From positions 63,120,806 through 63,184,805 of the forward strand of contig NC_079202.1 of the NCBI RefSeq assembly GCF_026745355.1: 64,000 bases of DNA. The letters are read 5' to 3'. Positions 48,101 through 61,500 of this stretch are shown piece by piece (position 1 is the first letter of the stretch; each line of letters opens with the position of its first letter). The translations under genes and the position numbers were made by a program. Under the pieces are notes generated by a model. The model had not been told where the DNA came from, did not search any database, and saw only the letters and a program-made list of their open reading frames with translations. Origin of the DNA: Beta vulgaris subsp. vulgaris. Lineage: Eukaryota; Streptophyta; Magnoliopsida; Caryophyllales; Amaranthaceae.

Positions 48101-48772
48101 AATTGCATGATTCCCATATCACCAAAAAAAAAAAGACGAAACTTTGCACCAATTGCTAATCTTCTTACATACACATGATAACCCCTCATTAATCCTTGAC
48201 AACAAAACTCTTGACCAACCAATTTAGAATCACATATTCACAGTCACTAACTAACCAATTGAATATCATATATTCCATAATTTCCATCTCATCAGAGAAA
48301 AAAGACAGAAACTTTGCACTAAATGCTAATCTTTCTTACATACACATGATAATTGATAACCCCTCATTAATCCTTGACAACAAAACTCTTGACAAACCAA
48401 TATTGAATCACATATTCACAATCACTAACTAATCAATTGTATATCACATATTCCATATGAACAAAATGGAAAAAAAAAAGGAATCACAACATAGAGCAAG
48501 AAATTATTAAAAAGACAAAAAAAAAAAAGGTAAGAAAGAATTACCTCAAAAGGCAAAATGGGCTGATAAGGAGATAATTTTCTGAGATGGGGTCTAATAA
48601 AAGAATCCCCAGTTAACTTCTGTACACTCTCCTCACTCACCTGTTTAACAGGCAATGTAGAAGCCATAGAAATTACCCTTCTCTGATTTACCACAAATCC
48701 ACAACTGGGTTCACCAAATTTTGACTTAATTTTGCACAAAGAATAAGTATTGCAGGAATCAATCACACCCAT
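45177..48772 (-). CDS. HISN6: histidinol-phosphate aminotransferase, plastid
   Basis: Nine coding exons on the minus strand: 48545-48772, 47926-48009, 47648-47802, 47423-47520, 47114-47222, 46357-46514, 45868-46010, 45616-45756, 45177-45308 (1248 nt, 415 aa), in frame throughout. This PLP enzyme converts imidazole acetol phosphate and glutamate to histidinol phosphate in histidine synthesis. Family blocks: [61 protein letters not shown], and [17 protein letters not shown] with the PLP lysine in TFSK. The first 45 or so residues are Ser/Arg-rich and fit a chloroplast transit peptide. One intron (47803-47925) has a GC donor (CCAGAG/GCAAGT). A 5'UTR intron is likely at 48778-48925. Intron 1 carries a tandem duplication. 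Confidence 0.97.
48134..48456. repeat. about 170-bp tandem duplication in HISN6 intron 1
   Basis: AAACTTTGCAC, TTACATACACATGATAA, CCCCTCATTAATCCTTGACA and AATCACATATTCACA occur in the same order twice, 170 bp apart. No gene signal inside. Confidence 0.9.
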
Positions 48773-48925
48773 TAAACCTGCATATGAAATTCTCAATTAG
48801 TTTTTTTCCAAATATGATTAACTAATGATAGGATCATGGTAACTAAAACCTACCAGATAAAAAGGGTTTCTTTTTTATGATTAATCTGACATGATTATAG
48901 TGAAGATAGAGATTAAAGATAGTAC

Positions 48926-49070
48926 CTTGAGTGGAGTGATAAAGGGGAAGTTTGGATGAAGAGAAGGTAGAAGAAATGAAACCCTAAACCTTGAAAAAGC
49001 TTGAGTTTTTCCAAAGTTCAGTAATAAAAACTTGAAAATGCCAATTTTTGTGAACTACAGAAGAGAATAT
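48926..49070 (-). other. putative 5'UTR exon of HISN6
   Basis: The minus strand reads CACTCCACTCAAG/GTACTATC, a consensus donor, and the acceptor ATATGCAG/GTTTAATGG lies 146 bases on, just before the ATG. The transcription start is not defined. Confidence 0.5.
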
Positions 49071-52000
49071 CGTGGTTGTTGGAATTTTGGAAGGCTGGTG
49101 CTATTCCACAAAGGCACACACAATACACAAATGCAAAAGCAAAGATGCAATTTTTAATAGCCAAGTGCCAACAAATTGGTAATTTGGTACTTCATGTCAC
49201 TATGTCATCACAATTCATATGTAGGTACTTATTAATTTTTGGGAGTAATTTCAAAACAAATGATCTAATTACATGAAGTCATTTAAGCAAATAATAAAGA
49301 ATATGTAGTTTTAAATTCTTGAATCATGTTCGACAAAACTAATTATTGTTGTGGATGTAGCTATTAGATATTGCAAAATTAACTGCGTTTTAGTTATCGA
49401 AGGGATTAACTTTTTATAAATCTAGTTCTCAATTTCGTAAAGAAAGAATGAAATAAATTATATTTTATGTTAAGAACTACTCCCGTAGACATTACATGAT
49501 TACATTAACCACTTAAATTTTCAACAAACTACTTCATTCTACCCTTTTTACATGTAGTGTAGTTTTCTTTTGACCAAATAAAAGTTTCTAAAAGTTAATT
49601 GAAAAGTTTTCGCCAAACATAATCTTGGTCTAAATTAATAAACCACATTTAACTTTTAAAATGAAATTTAGACCACTAATTTTTACTTTTTTCAATATTA
49701 TTTTTTGGTGCATACTTTTTACAATTTTGAAAAGTTGTAATTTTTTTTGGGAATATTAAGTACTTAAACTGGCTCTATTATGATATCCTAACTCAAAAAT
49801 TGTTGTGTCTTTCAAATGAAATTGTCACCATAGTAATATGATTGGACCATCAAAACCAACTTTAAAAAACGATTTTTCATAATTTTAAGATTGAAATTAT
49901 AATCTATTGGTTTGAAAGTTTGACTGCCAAAATCTACAATAATCGATTTTCAAGAAAATATTTTAATTCTACTTAGGTAGGCATATACCCCCAAGAGAGA
50001 ATTATTATCTATTGAGGATAGATTCGTATCATGCTAATCATATAAAAAGGCCCATTCTTTCAAAAAAAAAAAAATATATAAAAAGGCCCATTCAAACAGT
50101 GGGTACTGGCCTACTGGGTACCATAGTCCATAGAGCAACCCACTATCAGAGAATAAGAAGGAAAAAGAGGCAGAAAAACATGTTGGCCCGTTATAGAGGC
50201 CCATAATCAGGGTACATATTCGATTGGTGGTTGTCATGCCCAACTTCACATTTAGGGCTATCGAAAGTTCACCTGCCAAAAATTGGTCATATTGTGCTTA
50301 AACTTTAAGCAATTATTGGTTATATATAGAGAAGGTATTGTGTCTGACACAATAGAACTTGTTGGACCACATCAGTTAGTCTTAATTTTTTTCAGTTACT
50401 TTTAATTTTTTTCAGCTAGTCTTCATTTTTTTTCAGTTAGTCTTCTTCATTTTTTTTCAATAGAGTTCGAAGATTGGTAAGAAATTGCAGAGAAGATGAC
50501 AATTCTAATACAAGGAGAGGAGATGCTATTGCTGTCATGTCTAGACTCTATAACCCGAAGAGTGGTCATCCCATCAAAGCAAGTGGGTCTGACAATTTTC
50601 AAATACGTGCGCTGAGCCAACAATAGCATTTTGATTTCGTCTCTTATCTCCATCGAGAAAACTATATACTTTCATTTAGAGGTAAGTTACTTTCATTTAA
50701 AGGTAAGTTACTTTCATTTAGACATGAGTTACTTTCATTTAGAAACTATATCTTAGAAGATGGATACTAAAAGGAGACATGTCAATGATCGAAGTCTAAC
50801 AAGACTTGAAATCTTAAGTTTTGCTTGAAGTGTTTTCGACAAATTACCCGACGAGTTAATGGAGCGAAGGAAGCGAGGAGAGAGAAGGATGGTTTTTGTG
50901 GGTTTCAATAGTTTGGTGGACATTAAAGGACTTTGGGATGAAGCTGATTGTTGGGACTTGGGAGAACTGACATTGAAGGAATTTCAAAATCTCTAATTTC
51001 TTCTGTGAATATTTTGGGCTCAGCCCGTCCGACCAAACACATTGGGTCAGACGGTCTGACCCAATAGTTTCACTAATATATATTGGTTGATGTTGTATTT
51101 ATATTGTTTTTTCTTTATGCTATACTTTTTTCGTTTTTTTACCTGTAACATAGCTCATTGGCACGTAATTTGGAGAAGATTAGAGAAGGTAAATAGACAA
51201 ATTAATCAAAATAACTTAAACACTGATAAGAGGGATGATTTAGGATGTTGTGGCTCAAATTATTTTGATGAATTTATCCGTTTACATTCTCTGTTTTTCT
51301 CCTTAAATTACGTGTCAATGAGCTATATTGAAAGTAAAAAGAAACAGATGAAGTATATAATGTATAATGACGTTGAGATAGTATCATTTCCAAAATTTAA
51401 CTAACATGATTATGGACCATATGAAACGGCACTTTAATGATATAGAGCAATATTCCATAATCCAAACACTTGGACTTCTTGAAGACTTTTCCAATAACCC
51501 ATAGGACAATTTTTGTACCGTTGATAGTTTGAAGCCTCTAATGTTTCCACCATCAATTGCGGTCATTACGCGGAAATGAACAAAACACAATTTTTTGGTG
51601 GAGCCTAAAAGAAATTGACTTTATACTTCTATAGTTCTATCTAAATGTACGTAAACTATTCTAGGATGAAGTATACACTTCATATATTGTATGCATACAC
51701 TTTTATAATTAACAGATTTGAAGTATATTTTTCTTTAAATTCACATAGCAACGGGCCGGACTTGAACCGGATTATACATAATCCGACTCCGACTCAACAA
51801 GAAGTCGGATTTTAAATCTGAGCCCAAGCCCGACATCCGACTCCGAAATTCCGAATCCGACCGGACATCCGACTCCGAAATTCCGAATCCGACCCGACCT
51901 AAAATCCGAACATTCGACTTCGAATCCGACCTAAAATCCAAACATCCGACTTAAAACCCGAACATCCGACTCCAAACCCGATCAGACTTATTTTTCTGCC

Positions 52001-52576
52001 CATTTTTTATGATAGAATAATCTTCTATAATACAATAATCTAATCAGTAATCATTATGATTTATTCTAATAGTCATATGAAAATCTTATATAGTCAAGTA
52101 TAAAAATTTGATTTTATGAAAATATACATTGAGACGAATCCAACAACATATTACTTTATAACATTTGATTTTATCTAATTGTAAATAATGCATGGTCAAA
52201 TTTTATAAATGAATAGTAGAATTTCCAAAGTGTAACGAGTAATTCAAAACGGAGGATTAACGTACGAAAAATTGGCCACTATTCTCAATAATTTCATACA
52301 GTAAGAAAGTCTGCATGTCATACTTGGATCATGATGAAGTCATGATACAACCATAAAGAAACAACTAACTTATATTTATGGCAAAGTCCTTAAACTTCTA
52401 CCATTTACAAACAAATCCCTGATAGAAGTTGCTCACTTGCTCTACTGTAGTTGTACATAACTACAAACCATAGAGTTTAGCAAAAAAATCATATAGCTGT
52501 TAGTTAATCATTATCCTAAACCAATGCAATAACCCATAGTTAAAGCTAATCAATGAGTAAATATAAAGCAACAAGC
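49071..52576. other. intergenic region with decayed repeats
   Basis: No supported gene. It holds a 21-bp tandem repeat at 50668-50744 (ACTTTCATTTAGAGGTAAGTT, nearly four copies), GTTAGTCTT-TTTTTTCA direct repeats near 50370-50460, and a GAC/GGAC-rich tandem array at 51757-51995 (ATCCGACTCCGAAATTCCGA units). A partial Stowaway-like end, GAGTAATTCAAAACGGAGG, is at 52238-52256. A 105-aa frame at 51087-51404 shows no family. Confidence 0.5.
51757..51995. repeat. ATCCGACTCCGAA-type minisatellite
   Basis: Degenerate words ATCCGACTCCGAAATTCCGA, CCGACCTAAAATCCGAACAT and CATCCGACT are repeated about ten times. The style resembles the GGGTCC-satellite arms of the hAT element at 31952, but no terminal repeats were found. 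Confidence 0.8.
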
Positions 52577-52767
52577 ACTTCCTCCGTTTCATATTACTCG
52601 CTACACTCCTCAATTCACGGACTTTTAGACAATTTTTGGAGAAGAAAGAGGTAGAGAGTAAAAAGAAAAGAGATCCATGTGAGAGGACAGAGATAGAGAG
52701 AGTTAGCAAGTAATGTGAAACTTCCCACAATGGAAAGTGTAGCGAGTATTATGAAACGGAGGAAATA
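52577..52767. mobile_element. Stowaway-like MITE, intact copy
   Basis: Ends ACTTCCTCCGTTTCATATTA and ATTATGAAACGGAGGAAATA, with CTCGCTACACT and AGTGTAGCGAG inverted. It ends about 170 bp from the 3' end of the minus-strand gene at 52935. A second copy lies at 15233. Confidence 0.88.
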
Positions 52768-52934
52768 TATTAATCCAACATAAAACTAACAATATGAAAT
52801 GAAACCATATATTATACAATCAATCAAGTATTGTTAATTGTGTCTTAATCTTACTATATATATATATACTTAAGTAACAAGTATGTATAAAACTGATCAA
52901 ATTACAAGAAAACCTAATTACAAGATGAAATTAA

Positions 52935-53480
52935 TCAACGAGACCTCTTCTTCTTTGCAGATTGATGAAGCACAAAAAATCTTTTAAGCACTTTTACTAA
53001 AACTATCATACTTGGTAATCTCTTATTATTACCACTCTTAATATTATTAGTTCTTACCAACTTAAATGGTGTAGGAACACATCCAAATTCAACCACTTCA
53101 TTACTTCCTCTAGTAAACTTTTCATGGTAGTCAATATTTCTTGAATCACGCCTACTTTTGAACAATTCTTCATAGTTTAAATCTTCCCATAACATATCCA
53201 TTTTCTCTTGATGATCTTGATCATATTCTTGAGTAGTACTATTATTACTATCACACATTTTTGATCTTTTCATTAAGCACTTACCTTCTAAAAATGAACA
53301 ACTTTTCCTAGAATAAAAGTTGCCATTTTCACCTATTTTCGCGGTAAGCTTCAACCCTTTGATTGCTTCTTCATAGGATGGTGTAGGCGAGGCCGTTGGA
53401 GAGAGCCTCCATAACGGAGGAGAATCAATCGGAGTGTTATCTGGATTCGTCGTAGGGAAAGTGAACTCATCTATCTCCAT
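52935..53480 (-). CDS. uncharacterised plant protein with SPPLWR motif
   Basis: Single-exon frame of 181 aa. I do not recognise a named family. Features seen: an acidic N-terminus with DEFTFPTTNPD and IDSPPLWRLSPTASPTPSY, a potential phosphorylated Ser/Pro cluster; a central basic/Cys patch (RKSCSFLEGKCLMKRSKMC); an acidic WEDLNYEELF segment near residue 97; and a basic C-terminus with VKVLKRFFVLHQSAKKKRSR, which could be a nuclear signal or membrane-associated helix. The codon use and lack of stops over 546 nt support a real gene. Plants have several short unknown proteins with a D-S-P-P-L-W-R start, so it probably belongs to that group. The leader upstream (53481-53620) is AG/CT-rich. Confidence 0.72.
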   Translation of the reverse strand: MEIDEFTFPTTNPDNTPIDSPPLWRLSPTASPTPSYEEAIKGLKLTAKIGENGNFYSRKSCSFLEGKCLMKRSKMCDSNNSTTQEYDQDHQEKMDMLWEDLNYEELFKSRRDSRNIDYHEKFTRGSNEVVEFGCVPTPFKLVRTNNIKSGNNKRLPSMIVLVKVLKRFFVLHQSAKKKRSR

Positions 53481-55597
53481 TCGCTCTCGAAGATCAAGCT
53501 CTTAAAGATATAAGAGGCTTTGATCTTAAGATATTGTTTGAGAGCAAAAAAAAGTTTTTAGTAGTTCAACTAATATGAAAGCTCAAAATTTTGGGTGAAT
53601 GTATGTATAGTTGTTTAGGCTTCCCTACCAAGAAAAGGACATAGAGAAGAAGTCTAAACTCTAAAGTCTATGATTTGCCTTTTGTGCAACAGCATATTAC
53701 CAACTTAATTAATACAAAGTATGCATATAGTCGATTTGATTTTGTTGAGATGAATTTATGTCAATACTTTGTAGTTTTCTAGATTGGTGAATTTTGTCAT
53801 TAGGTATGTTAGTCAATACTACACCTAACGTCAATCAGACTTTATATGTTCTTTCTAGTAGTTATGGCTCATACTCATTGGATGATGATTAGTTATCTTT
53901 GATCTTTGTGTTTCTTGCTTAGATTCTCTTTACTTTCAACTAAGAAAATTAGTGACTTCTTAAGACAAAAATATTAGTGGGACTTTGGAAAAGTAGCTTC
54001 CATTAGCAAAAAATTCAGCTTAATGGATAGCAATCTGTTCAATTTAATTAATTTAAAAAATGTTTATTTGTTTGATTTTTTTAAAAATTTGACTATGTAC
54101 GATCAACGACTGATTTGAGTTTTGTAAGATTATTTAGTACGAAATACATTAATGACAAAATTAGAGTCGTCTCAAAAAAGTGGATGAACCTTCGCGGCAT
54201 TGATAATTGATCTAGAATAAGTAAAAAAGAATGATTCAGTTTGAAAACAATTATATTTCATTATATAATTGATGCCAAATCTAGTGTGGGAAAAGAGAAA
54301 ATTATTGTTTTCTAATGTTTTAGTAAATTTTCAAGGGTTCGGGTCATTACTTATATGGATGGGGTGATATGACCATTTTAAACACCCTGTTAGATAACCT
54401 TGAAGAACATCCATTACATAAAAGACGTTTGAAACAGTGAAATATTGATATTCCGGTCACACAACTTTATTAGAAAAAAAAACCTTAAACGAAATTACGA
54501 AAACAAGAGTACCATATCAAATCTGATGAGCTTTCTTGTAGAAGGGAAAAAAGACCATATAACCTTGAGATCAAAACAAGTCTGTGATCAAATGATGGTC
54601 GATTCATTCATAAACAGCTGACAACTACCTGGATGTAGTCTGTGCAATGACCATCTGTAGGACTTTGGGAGCATCAATCATCCTATGACATATCACATAT
54701 ATGTGGAGATATTGACAAACTTTATATTAGCACTTGAAAGGGACTTAAGAGCCCAAAGCAAGGGTTATGTGAAAAGCGTTCATACAGGAGTTAACATCAA
54801 CATCTTAACGGGATTATAACGTAACCATTTTGCTTCATTTGAGGCAATGTTACATGATAAATGATGCCGAAACAAATAAGTGAAACACAATCTACGCGGA
54901 ATTGCGTATGAGAGTGTACGAACGATGCAAGGCGCATGGCTCGCACCATTTATGAAAGTGGTTTGCGTATGAGAGCGTATGAACGATGCTTGGCGCGCTC
55001 CATTTATGAAAGTGGTTTGCTTAAAATGCATATCACGCAGCTTCAGGAATCTTGTAAGCTAATAAGGAAACATTATGAAGATCTTGGCAATTAATGTGAT
55101 CATTTTGGGTTATAATGGGGAAAAGTTAGTATCACAGTTATCAATTAGTTTTTTGGTTCCAAGCACTGATCAGAATTACATCAAAGGGGTACAGGTACAT
55201 ATGAATAAGCACTACTTGAAACAGACTGGTTGATAAAAATGAATGTAAATGACTACTCAGCTTCCTGTATGTTTTTACAACACTCGAAGCAAACTCGAAC
55301 CTGTATTCGAGTAGAAATTAATTATCTACAAAGTATGCATCATTGTTACATCGTCACTCAAAGCCCTGATCAATGGTATTGGTTCAAAAACTAAAGCATA
55401 CCGTACAGATAGGGCAAAAACCTCATTGGCATGCGCCATTGACGCAACTCAGCTTAATTCATTCTCAATCCTGGAATGTTTGCTGTTGGGCTGTGCAGTC
55501 GAATGGGAGATCATTCACTCATACTTAAACATGCCACACTCTGAACTCTGTAAGGACAACACGGGGCACTTGGAGATATAAGAGATACATGCTTCGG
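53481..55597. other. intergenic, promoter of 181-aa gene and 3' side of NIPA
   Basis: No gene seen. A 61-bp tandem duplication is at 54902-55020 (TTGCGTATGAGAG ... CATTTATGAAAGTGGT). The stretch 55025-55597 probably contains the NIPA 3'UTR. Confidence 0.6.
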
Positions 55598-58500
55598 TTA
55601 TGATGTCCGTGCTAATTCTTGGTTCACCAGAGGGGACCCCTCGAGGTCAAATACCTCCATATTGGAGTGTTTAGGAGTTCGTGGGTATGGAAAGGATGGG
55701 CCTGAAGAAGAAGGAAATCATATAAGAGGATGTACAAGTATAACAGAGACAATCAAACTAGGCTAGTGTGGACTAATGAAAAAGGAAGTGCATACTGTCT
55801 GCCATGTCTTTTGTTTTATGTAGAAGAAAAGTTCCTGCCAGAATGGTTACAAATCCACACATCTCTGTCACAATTTGAGTACCATTTTGTCCAGCCCAAT
55901 CCTGCATAACACCCAAATCCAAGTTTCCAAGTCCATGAATAATGAAGATTCGTCAAAAATTAAGTACTAAGTTCTCTAGCCAGAACCACAAAACTAGAAA
56001 CTCAAGTACATCACTATCTTAGTTGCTTAACTATGCTTCGTCTCTTTAAGCATAACTTCAGACCAACATCATATGTTACCTTAAACATAATAACACTAGC
56101 CAGAATGGTAAAGGTCGTAAACATCACATAGTATATAGGTGACACCAATGCCGTGTTGAAAGTATCAAGTGCCTGCACATTGAAGACATCACATAACATA
56201 GTTTCATTAGCACCAAATAATAGACAGATAATTGGTAGAGAGCTTGTCATGTCGACATCACATCAAGCAGGATCAGAGCTAGGCTTCTAGCACAAAAGAA
56301 AATTGGGGGGGGGGGGGAGGGGTGAAGTATTTTAACAGCTGTCTGTACCTAACTTTAACAGAGACATTAACAAAATCACCGAATACAGGCACAGTACAAA
56401 CAAACATCTTGGATGTCAGGCTGATATCAAGTGAAGTAGAAGGCTATAGCATATGCTATTATAAAGTAATCTCAATTTCATGATGGATATGTTCACACTT
56501 CACAGTAATTGTCCCATACCCTCCTTAAGAACTCACAAGTCACAAGTATCTCTTAGATACCAAAAAAGGGGAAATATCAGAAGTTCACATGTAAGAACCA
56601 AGTATACGCATAGTCCAAACAAAAATCTAGACCTCGGGTTTGTATTAATGTAGCGTAAAGAAAATAATAAACGCTTCAGGAAAGTAACTTTATCTGCTTT
56701 CAAATAAGACCACAGTAATTATCCCAAACCAACTTAAGAGGGAACTCACAAGTTTCTCCTAGATGTCCATAGGATCATAGATACCAACACCCATCATCAA
56801 AATTCCAATCAATCAGGGTCCAAAGACAATCTTCACTGACAACCAGGTAGATTCACTCCTAGTCAAAAAGTACGTCAACCATATTTATGGAATCTCAATA
56901 GAAGACAGAGGTTCATTGCATCTTTATTACCATTTATAAATGGATCACAATATAAGGTAAGCAAGTTACCTTGTTTAGATAATTCATTTGTGTTAGAATA
57001 CAAGATATCACGAAAATAGCAAATGCCCAAGTTTGGGGGTATGCTAACTGATTCATTCCTGAAAATGTCAACTTCAGAGCAATTCCAAGTGCTTTAACAC
57101 CCATTACCTGTTATCAGAAAAAGTAGCATAAGTATTACAAAAACATATCCATGTAAAGATTGTAAAATGAAATGAAGATAGTAGACGCCACCTACATACC
57201 GACAAAGACCCAACAAGCGAACAAATTCCGATGTAGACCATTACATGAGTCTGCCCGTATTGTGGAACAAAGTTTACCATGAGAATAAAGACTAATATTA
57301 GCACCAATACAACGTATACGAGGAAACCTGCCAAAACACACGAGATAATTTCCATTAAGTACAGATATTTTCTAAAGCCAGAACAAGCACATAAAATAAT
57401 GACATTAATCTGTCTAACTAAACGTTTCAGATGCTTTTCAACTGCACTACATCTTATATCAACTACAGCTTCATAGTTACTCTAGATGGTACAAGAAAAA
57501 TACCTGGTTCTGTCGCTAGATCCCATACTTCTGCAACAGACTCAATTTGACGCTCTTGAGGTGCATGCAGAACAATTGTTATTGAGCCCACAACACATAG
57601 TATACAGCCAAGGATGCCGAATATGTGTAGCCTCTCTCTTAAGATAATATGTGCAAGGGTAGCACTAAAGCAATCACACAAAACCGAAGAACTTCAATAA
57701 ACACAAAAAAAATATACAACTTAAACAAAGACAAGGAAAGCAAAACATAAACCTAACTACTTACCTTATGATGATACTGACAGCACCAAGCGGAGTTACC
57801 AAAATAGCTGGTGCAAAAGCATAGGCTGCAAAATTAGCAATCTCCCCAACAACCACTGCAGTGAATTTATTTACATCAGCAATCTCAAAAGGCAAGGCTC
57901 TCAAGAACAAAAATAAATAATAAGTCCTTCAATGGGACAACAAGGAGCAAAGAGCAAATGCAGTTAATGGAGAAAAGGACACAAGTAATGGAACAACAAC
58001 TTCGTTTGAGGAATGGGCCAGACCCGGTCATTTTTCAAGAACAAGAGCCCTGAAACTACTACATGGATCTGGAACTCATATAGGAACAACCATTGATATC
58101 GGGAACGTGGTACGTGGTCTAGGAGTCCATCTGGTTTACTCTAGAGGTTGCATTCCGCGTTCCCGTTTCCGTACCATGTTCCGGAACATTCTGCGTTCCC
58201 GTTTCCGTACCATGTTCCGGAACATTCTGCGTTCCATGTAACAATGGGAATAACTCATCTATGTAAAATAGAATAAGGAAATCACCCTTCTTTACCATTA
58301 ACCACAAGAAAGCTATAATCTCTTTCTGTAAAAATTAATTGCACCGAAACCCCGAAAATACAGATATGGTCTGACACACCATTGCACTTTCTTTTTGGGG
58401 GGGGGGGGGGGTGGCTGGCATTGAGTTGGGACTTGGGATAGAATATCAAACTATGTGTATAGGATGATGATACTTGAATACCCTACCTAATACCACATGC

Positions 58501-61500
58501 TTTATTCATAATCTTACCCCATTTTTCTTTTTCTATAAAAAAAAAACTTGTCTTCTGCCCTTCTATGTTACTCTCCCTTCCAGAGTTCCTCTGACTCTCT
58601 CCACCTCCCCTCCTCCTCTGGTACTTCTCAAACCCCACTTTTCTTTTTCTATAGAAAAAACTTCTGTCTTCTGCCTGTCTATTTTAATCTCCCTTCCAGA
58701 GTTCCTCTGACTCTCTCCACCTCCCCTCCTCTGGTGCCTCTCAAACCCTCCATCCTCCACCCACCTACAAACTTATATCACATGCAAACTATAGAATGTC
58801 AACGCTCCTGGTATATCACAACTCAGGAATCATACAGGCCGACCAAAAATCACCGCCCTCCTGTTCTTGCGCCATCACGGCTTCTCCACTCCTCTCCTCT
58901 GCTATTTCCACACACCATAACTTATCCTCTCAACCATAGCACCTCCCTATCCAAGTACTTCCTCTGTATCTCAACCTCCCTTTCCAAGTAGTTCTTCTGT
59001 ATCTCAATGCATCAATTTGGCTTGACACACTTGTCAATGCACAACTTAATCACTAATATCTTTAATTATTTATCAGTAAAAATTGTTTAAAAGATGAAAC
59101 TTAGAAATAAACATTGAAACTAACCCAAAAACAATTAAAATGATGACATTTATCTTTACATATCAATAATTAAATATTGTCCAAAATAGTAAACGTATTG
59201 TGCATAAGGTTAAGATGATGCATTCTTTGAGAAAAGGAGGTATTATTGTGGCAAATTCTCATCTTTAGTAGTCGATATTGCCCAACAAGGCTCCATATTT
59301 GGAACCTTAATAGCCAAACACGAAACTTTAGAGTTGAAGAACATGGAGGCTATTTAAGGGCTCATTTCCTTTCTTTTCGAGCATCCGTGGTAGCTGAGGC
59401 CTGAGGTGAAGACAAGGTTTTTTTTAATGTGTTTTCCATTCTGTCATAATAGTGGTGATGTGGTGGGAAAGGCAGTATTGGCGACAAAAGGAAAAGGAAG
59501 CATTAAAGGCAGAGGGAGAGGGTAAGGAAGGCTTCTGACAGCAACTTGTGGGAATGATGCAGTGATTGTGGTCATCTGGTAATGGCATGCGCAGGACAAT
59601 TTAGCAATATCATTCTTTTACTAAACTTCAAGTTCTGGAGGAGGGGTCAACAAGACCCACCTCTCCCCTGTGGTTTGAGAGTTCCATACCTCGGGGGTTT
59701 GAAAAGTGGGCCTGAGAAATGAGCCTAAGAAGCAATAAACACAAAAGTTCTTAAATGGTTATGTTCAAAACTCTTGTCATAAGTCAGGTTCTGAATCTTC
59801 ATTATGTTGCATAGCATATTGAAAATTTAGAAGTGCGAAAGGAAGAGTTCAGACAAAAGGCAAAATTTGAATAAGTAGTACAGCATATAACCACAAAGCA
59901 GAGGGATGACGAACTCACTAGTTAGCATGCCTGTCCACCAAAGTGGCTCATATAAGTAGGAGTAACCTCCACTCCCTGCAATAAATAAGTAGGGAACAGT
60001 TACATCTTTTGACAATGCAAAACCCTGTTTAGATAATGATTACTCAAAAATAGATAGTAACGTGGGACGAGCTATACAATGACCTGCAAGGAACCAAGTT
60101 TTGTAGCATCACTCCACACAACCATACGCGCAAAAAGGGTAACATATCATTAGAAAGAGATTTTGATGTTAATCAAGCACTACGTAGTAGGTATAGTTTT
60201 TTCCTGACAAATGCAACTCTTTGAGTAAGAAAAAGGCAGCACAACTATCATGATATATACTAATAAAAAAATTCACGTTACACTAAACATAAACTACCCA
60301 ACACAAAGCCTAAAAGATGACTCGGCCACTACGAAAATCATTGAGACCTTACTAATCATCAAAAAAGGGGGAAAAAATAACAACAAAATACTGCCTGTGC
60401 TATAGCTATCTTTTATCTTGAGAAAGAGGTTCGTATATGAGGGTATATCTGAGAGTGAAATTGATCAAACTTTGGGAGTTTCATAACTATTCTGGTAGAG
60501 CCTAGTTTCCCTATCACAATTGTGTGCGCATCTTGGGTTAAAAGGAACAGTTAATTAACAAATAAAGTAATCCATAAAATGTGCAAATCAGTATCCAGTC
60601 TAGAAAAAATCCAAAAGCCTTAAATTTCTTTCTATGAAAAGCCTTAAGAGGTAAGACTTTGAATCCGCCGACGCAGGGAATTATAGGTTTTATAGACCAG
60701 ATTAATCATCAGCATTTAAGCTAAGGCCTTGTTTCCATTTTTCGAACGATATCATCTTCCAAATGTGTAAGAGAATACTATGAAGCATACTTGAAACAGT
60801 TCTGAACTTGTATGGAGTACATAAAAAGGAAAAGAAACATCAGCCAAAAGCTATGCCATCCCGTATGCAACACTCCTTCAAAGACAAGTTGCTGAGAAAA
60901 TTTGTAAATCTATAAAAAGTACAGTCAATAGAGAAGTTATAATTTGATATGATTCAGTTTCGTAAGCCGTAAAATGACTTCCTCCTAAACAATTGCAAAA
61001 TGGCAAAAATAGCTCCATCCAGTTGTAAAAGTGTTTCCTTTCATGGGCAACTGTGAATTTGGCATAGCAGGAGCATCACAGGTTCAGTATAACAAGCTCT
61101 TCCAGGTAATAAGCAAGTTTATACAAAACATTGCATTCCGCTTAATGTACCAATAAAATCGATCTATTCTCGAATGAATTTTGAAATTCCCATGCTAGCT
61201 TATACACAACCAAACAAGGCGTAATAATGATATGCTGCTTTCTTTATATTCCAAGTAATCTACAAAATTCCATAAGATTCGTATCATAGTCATTAACTCT
61301 AATAAATCTTAGTAATAATAAACTCTCTTCCCAAACTGCCTTCATTTCAAAGAAAAATTAGCAAATTTCATTGAAGATAATCCTCCAAAAATGCCGAATT
61401 TCCTGAAACAGTAACAACTCATGTAGTTCTCTTGACTACCATTATTAACTCTTGAACCCAAAAACAATCCAGACAAGTCCAACTTCTACTCAGAACTAGA

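Noticed and set aside
51087..51404. 105-aa frame
   Set aside because: No family resemblance, low-complexity start, in decayed repeat sequence.
58474..58991. Pro/Ser-rich frames in NIPA intron 2
   Set aside because: Produced by the pyrimidine-rich tandem duplication.
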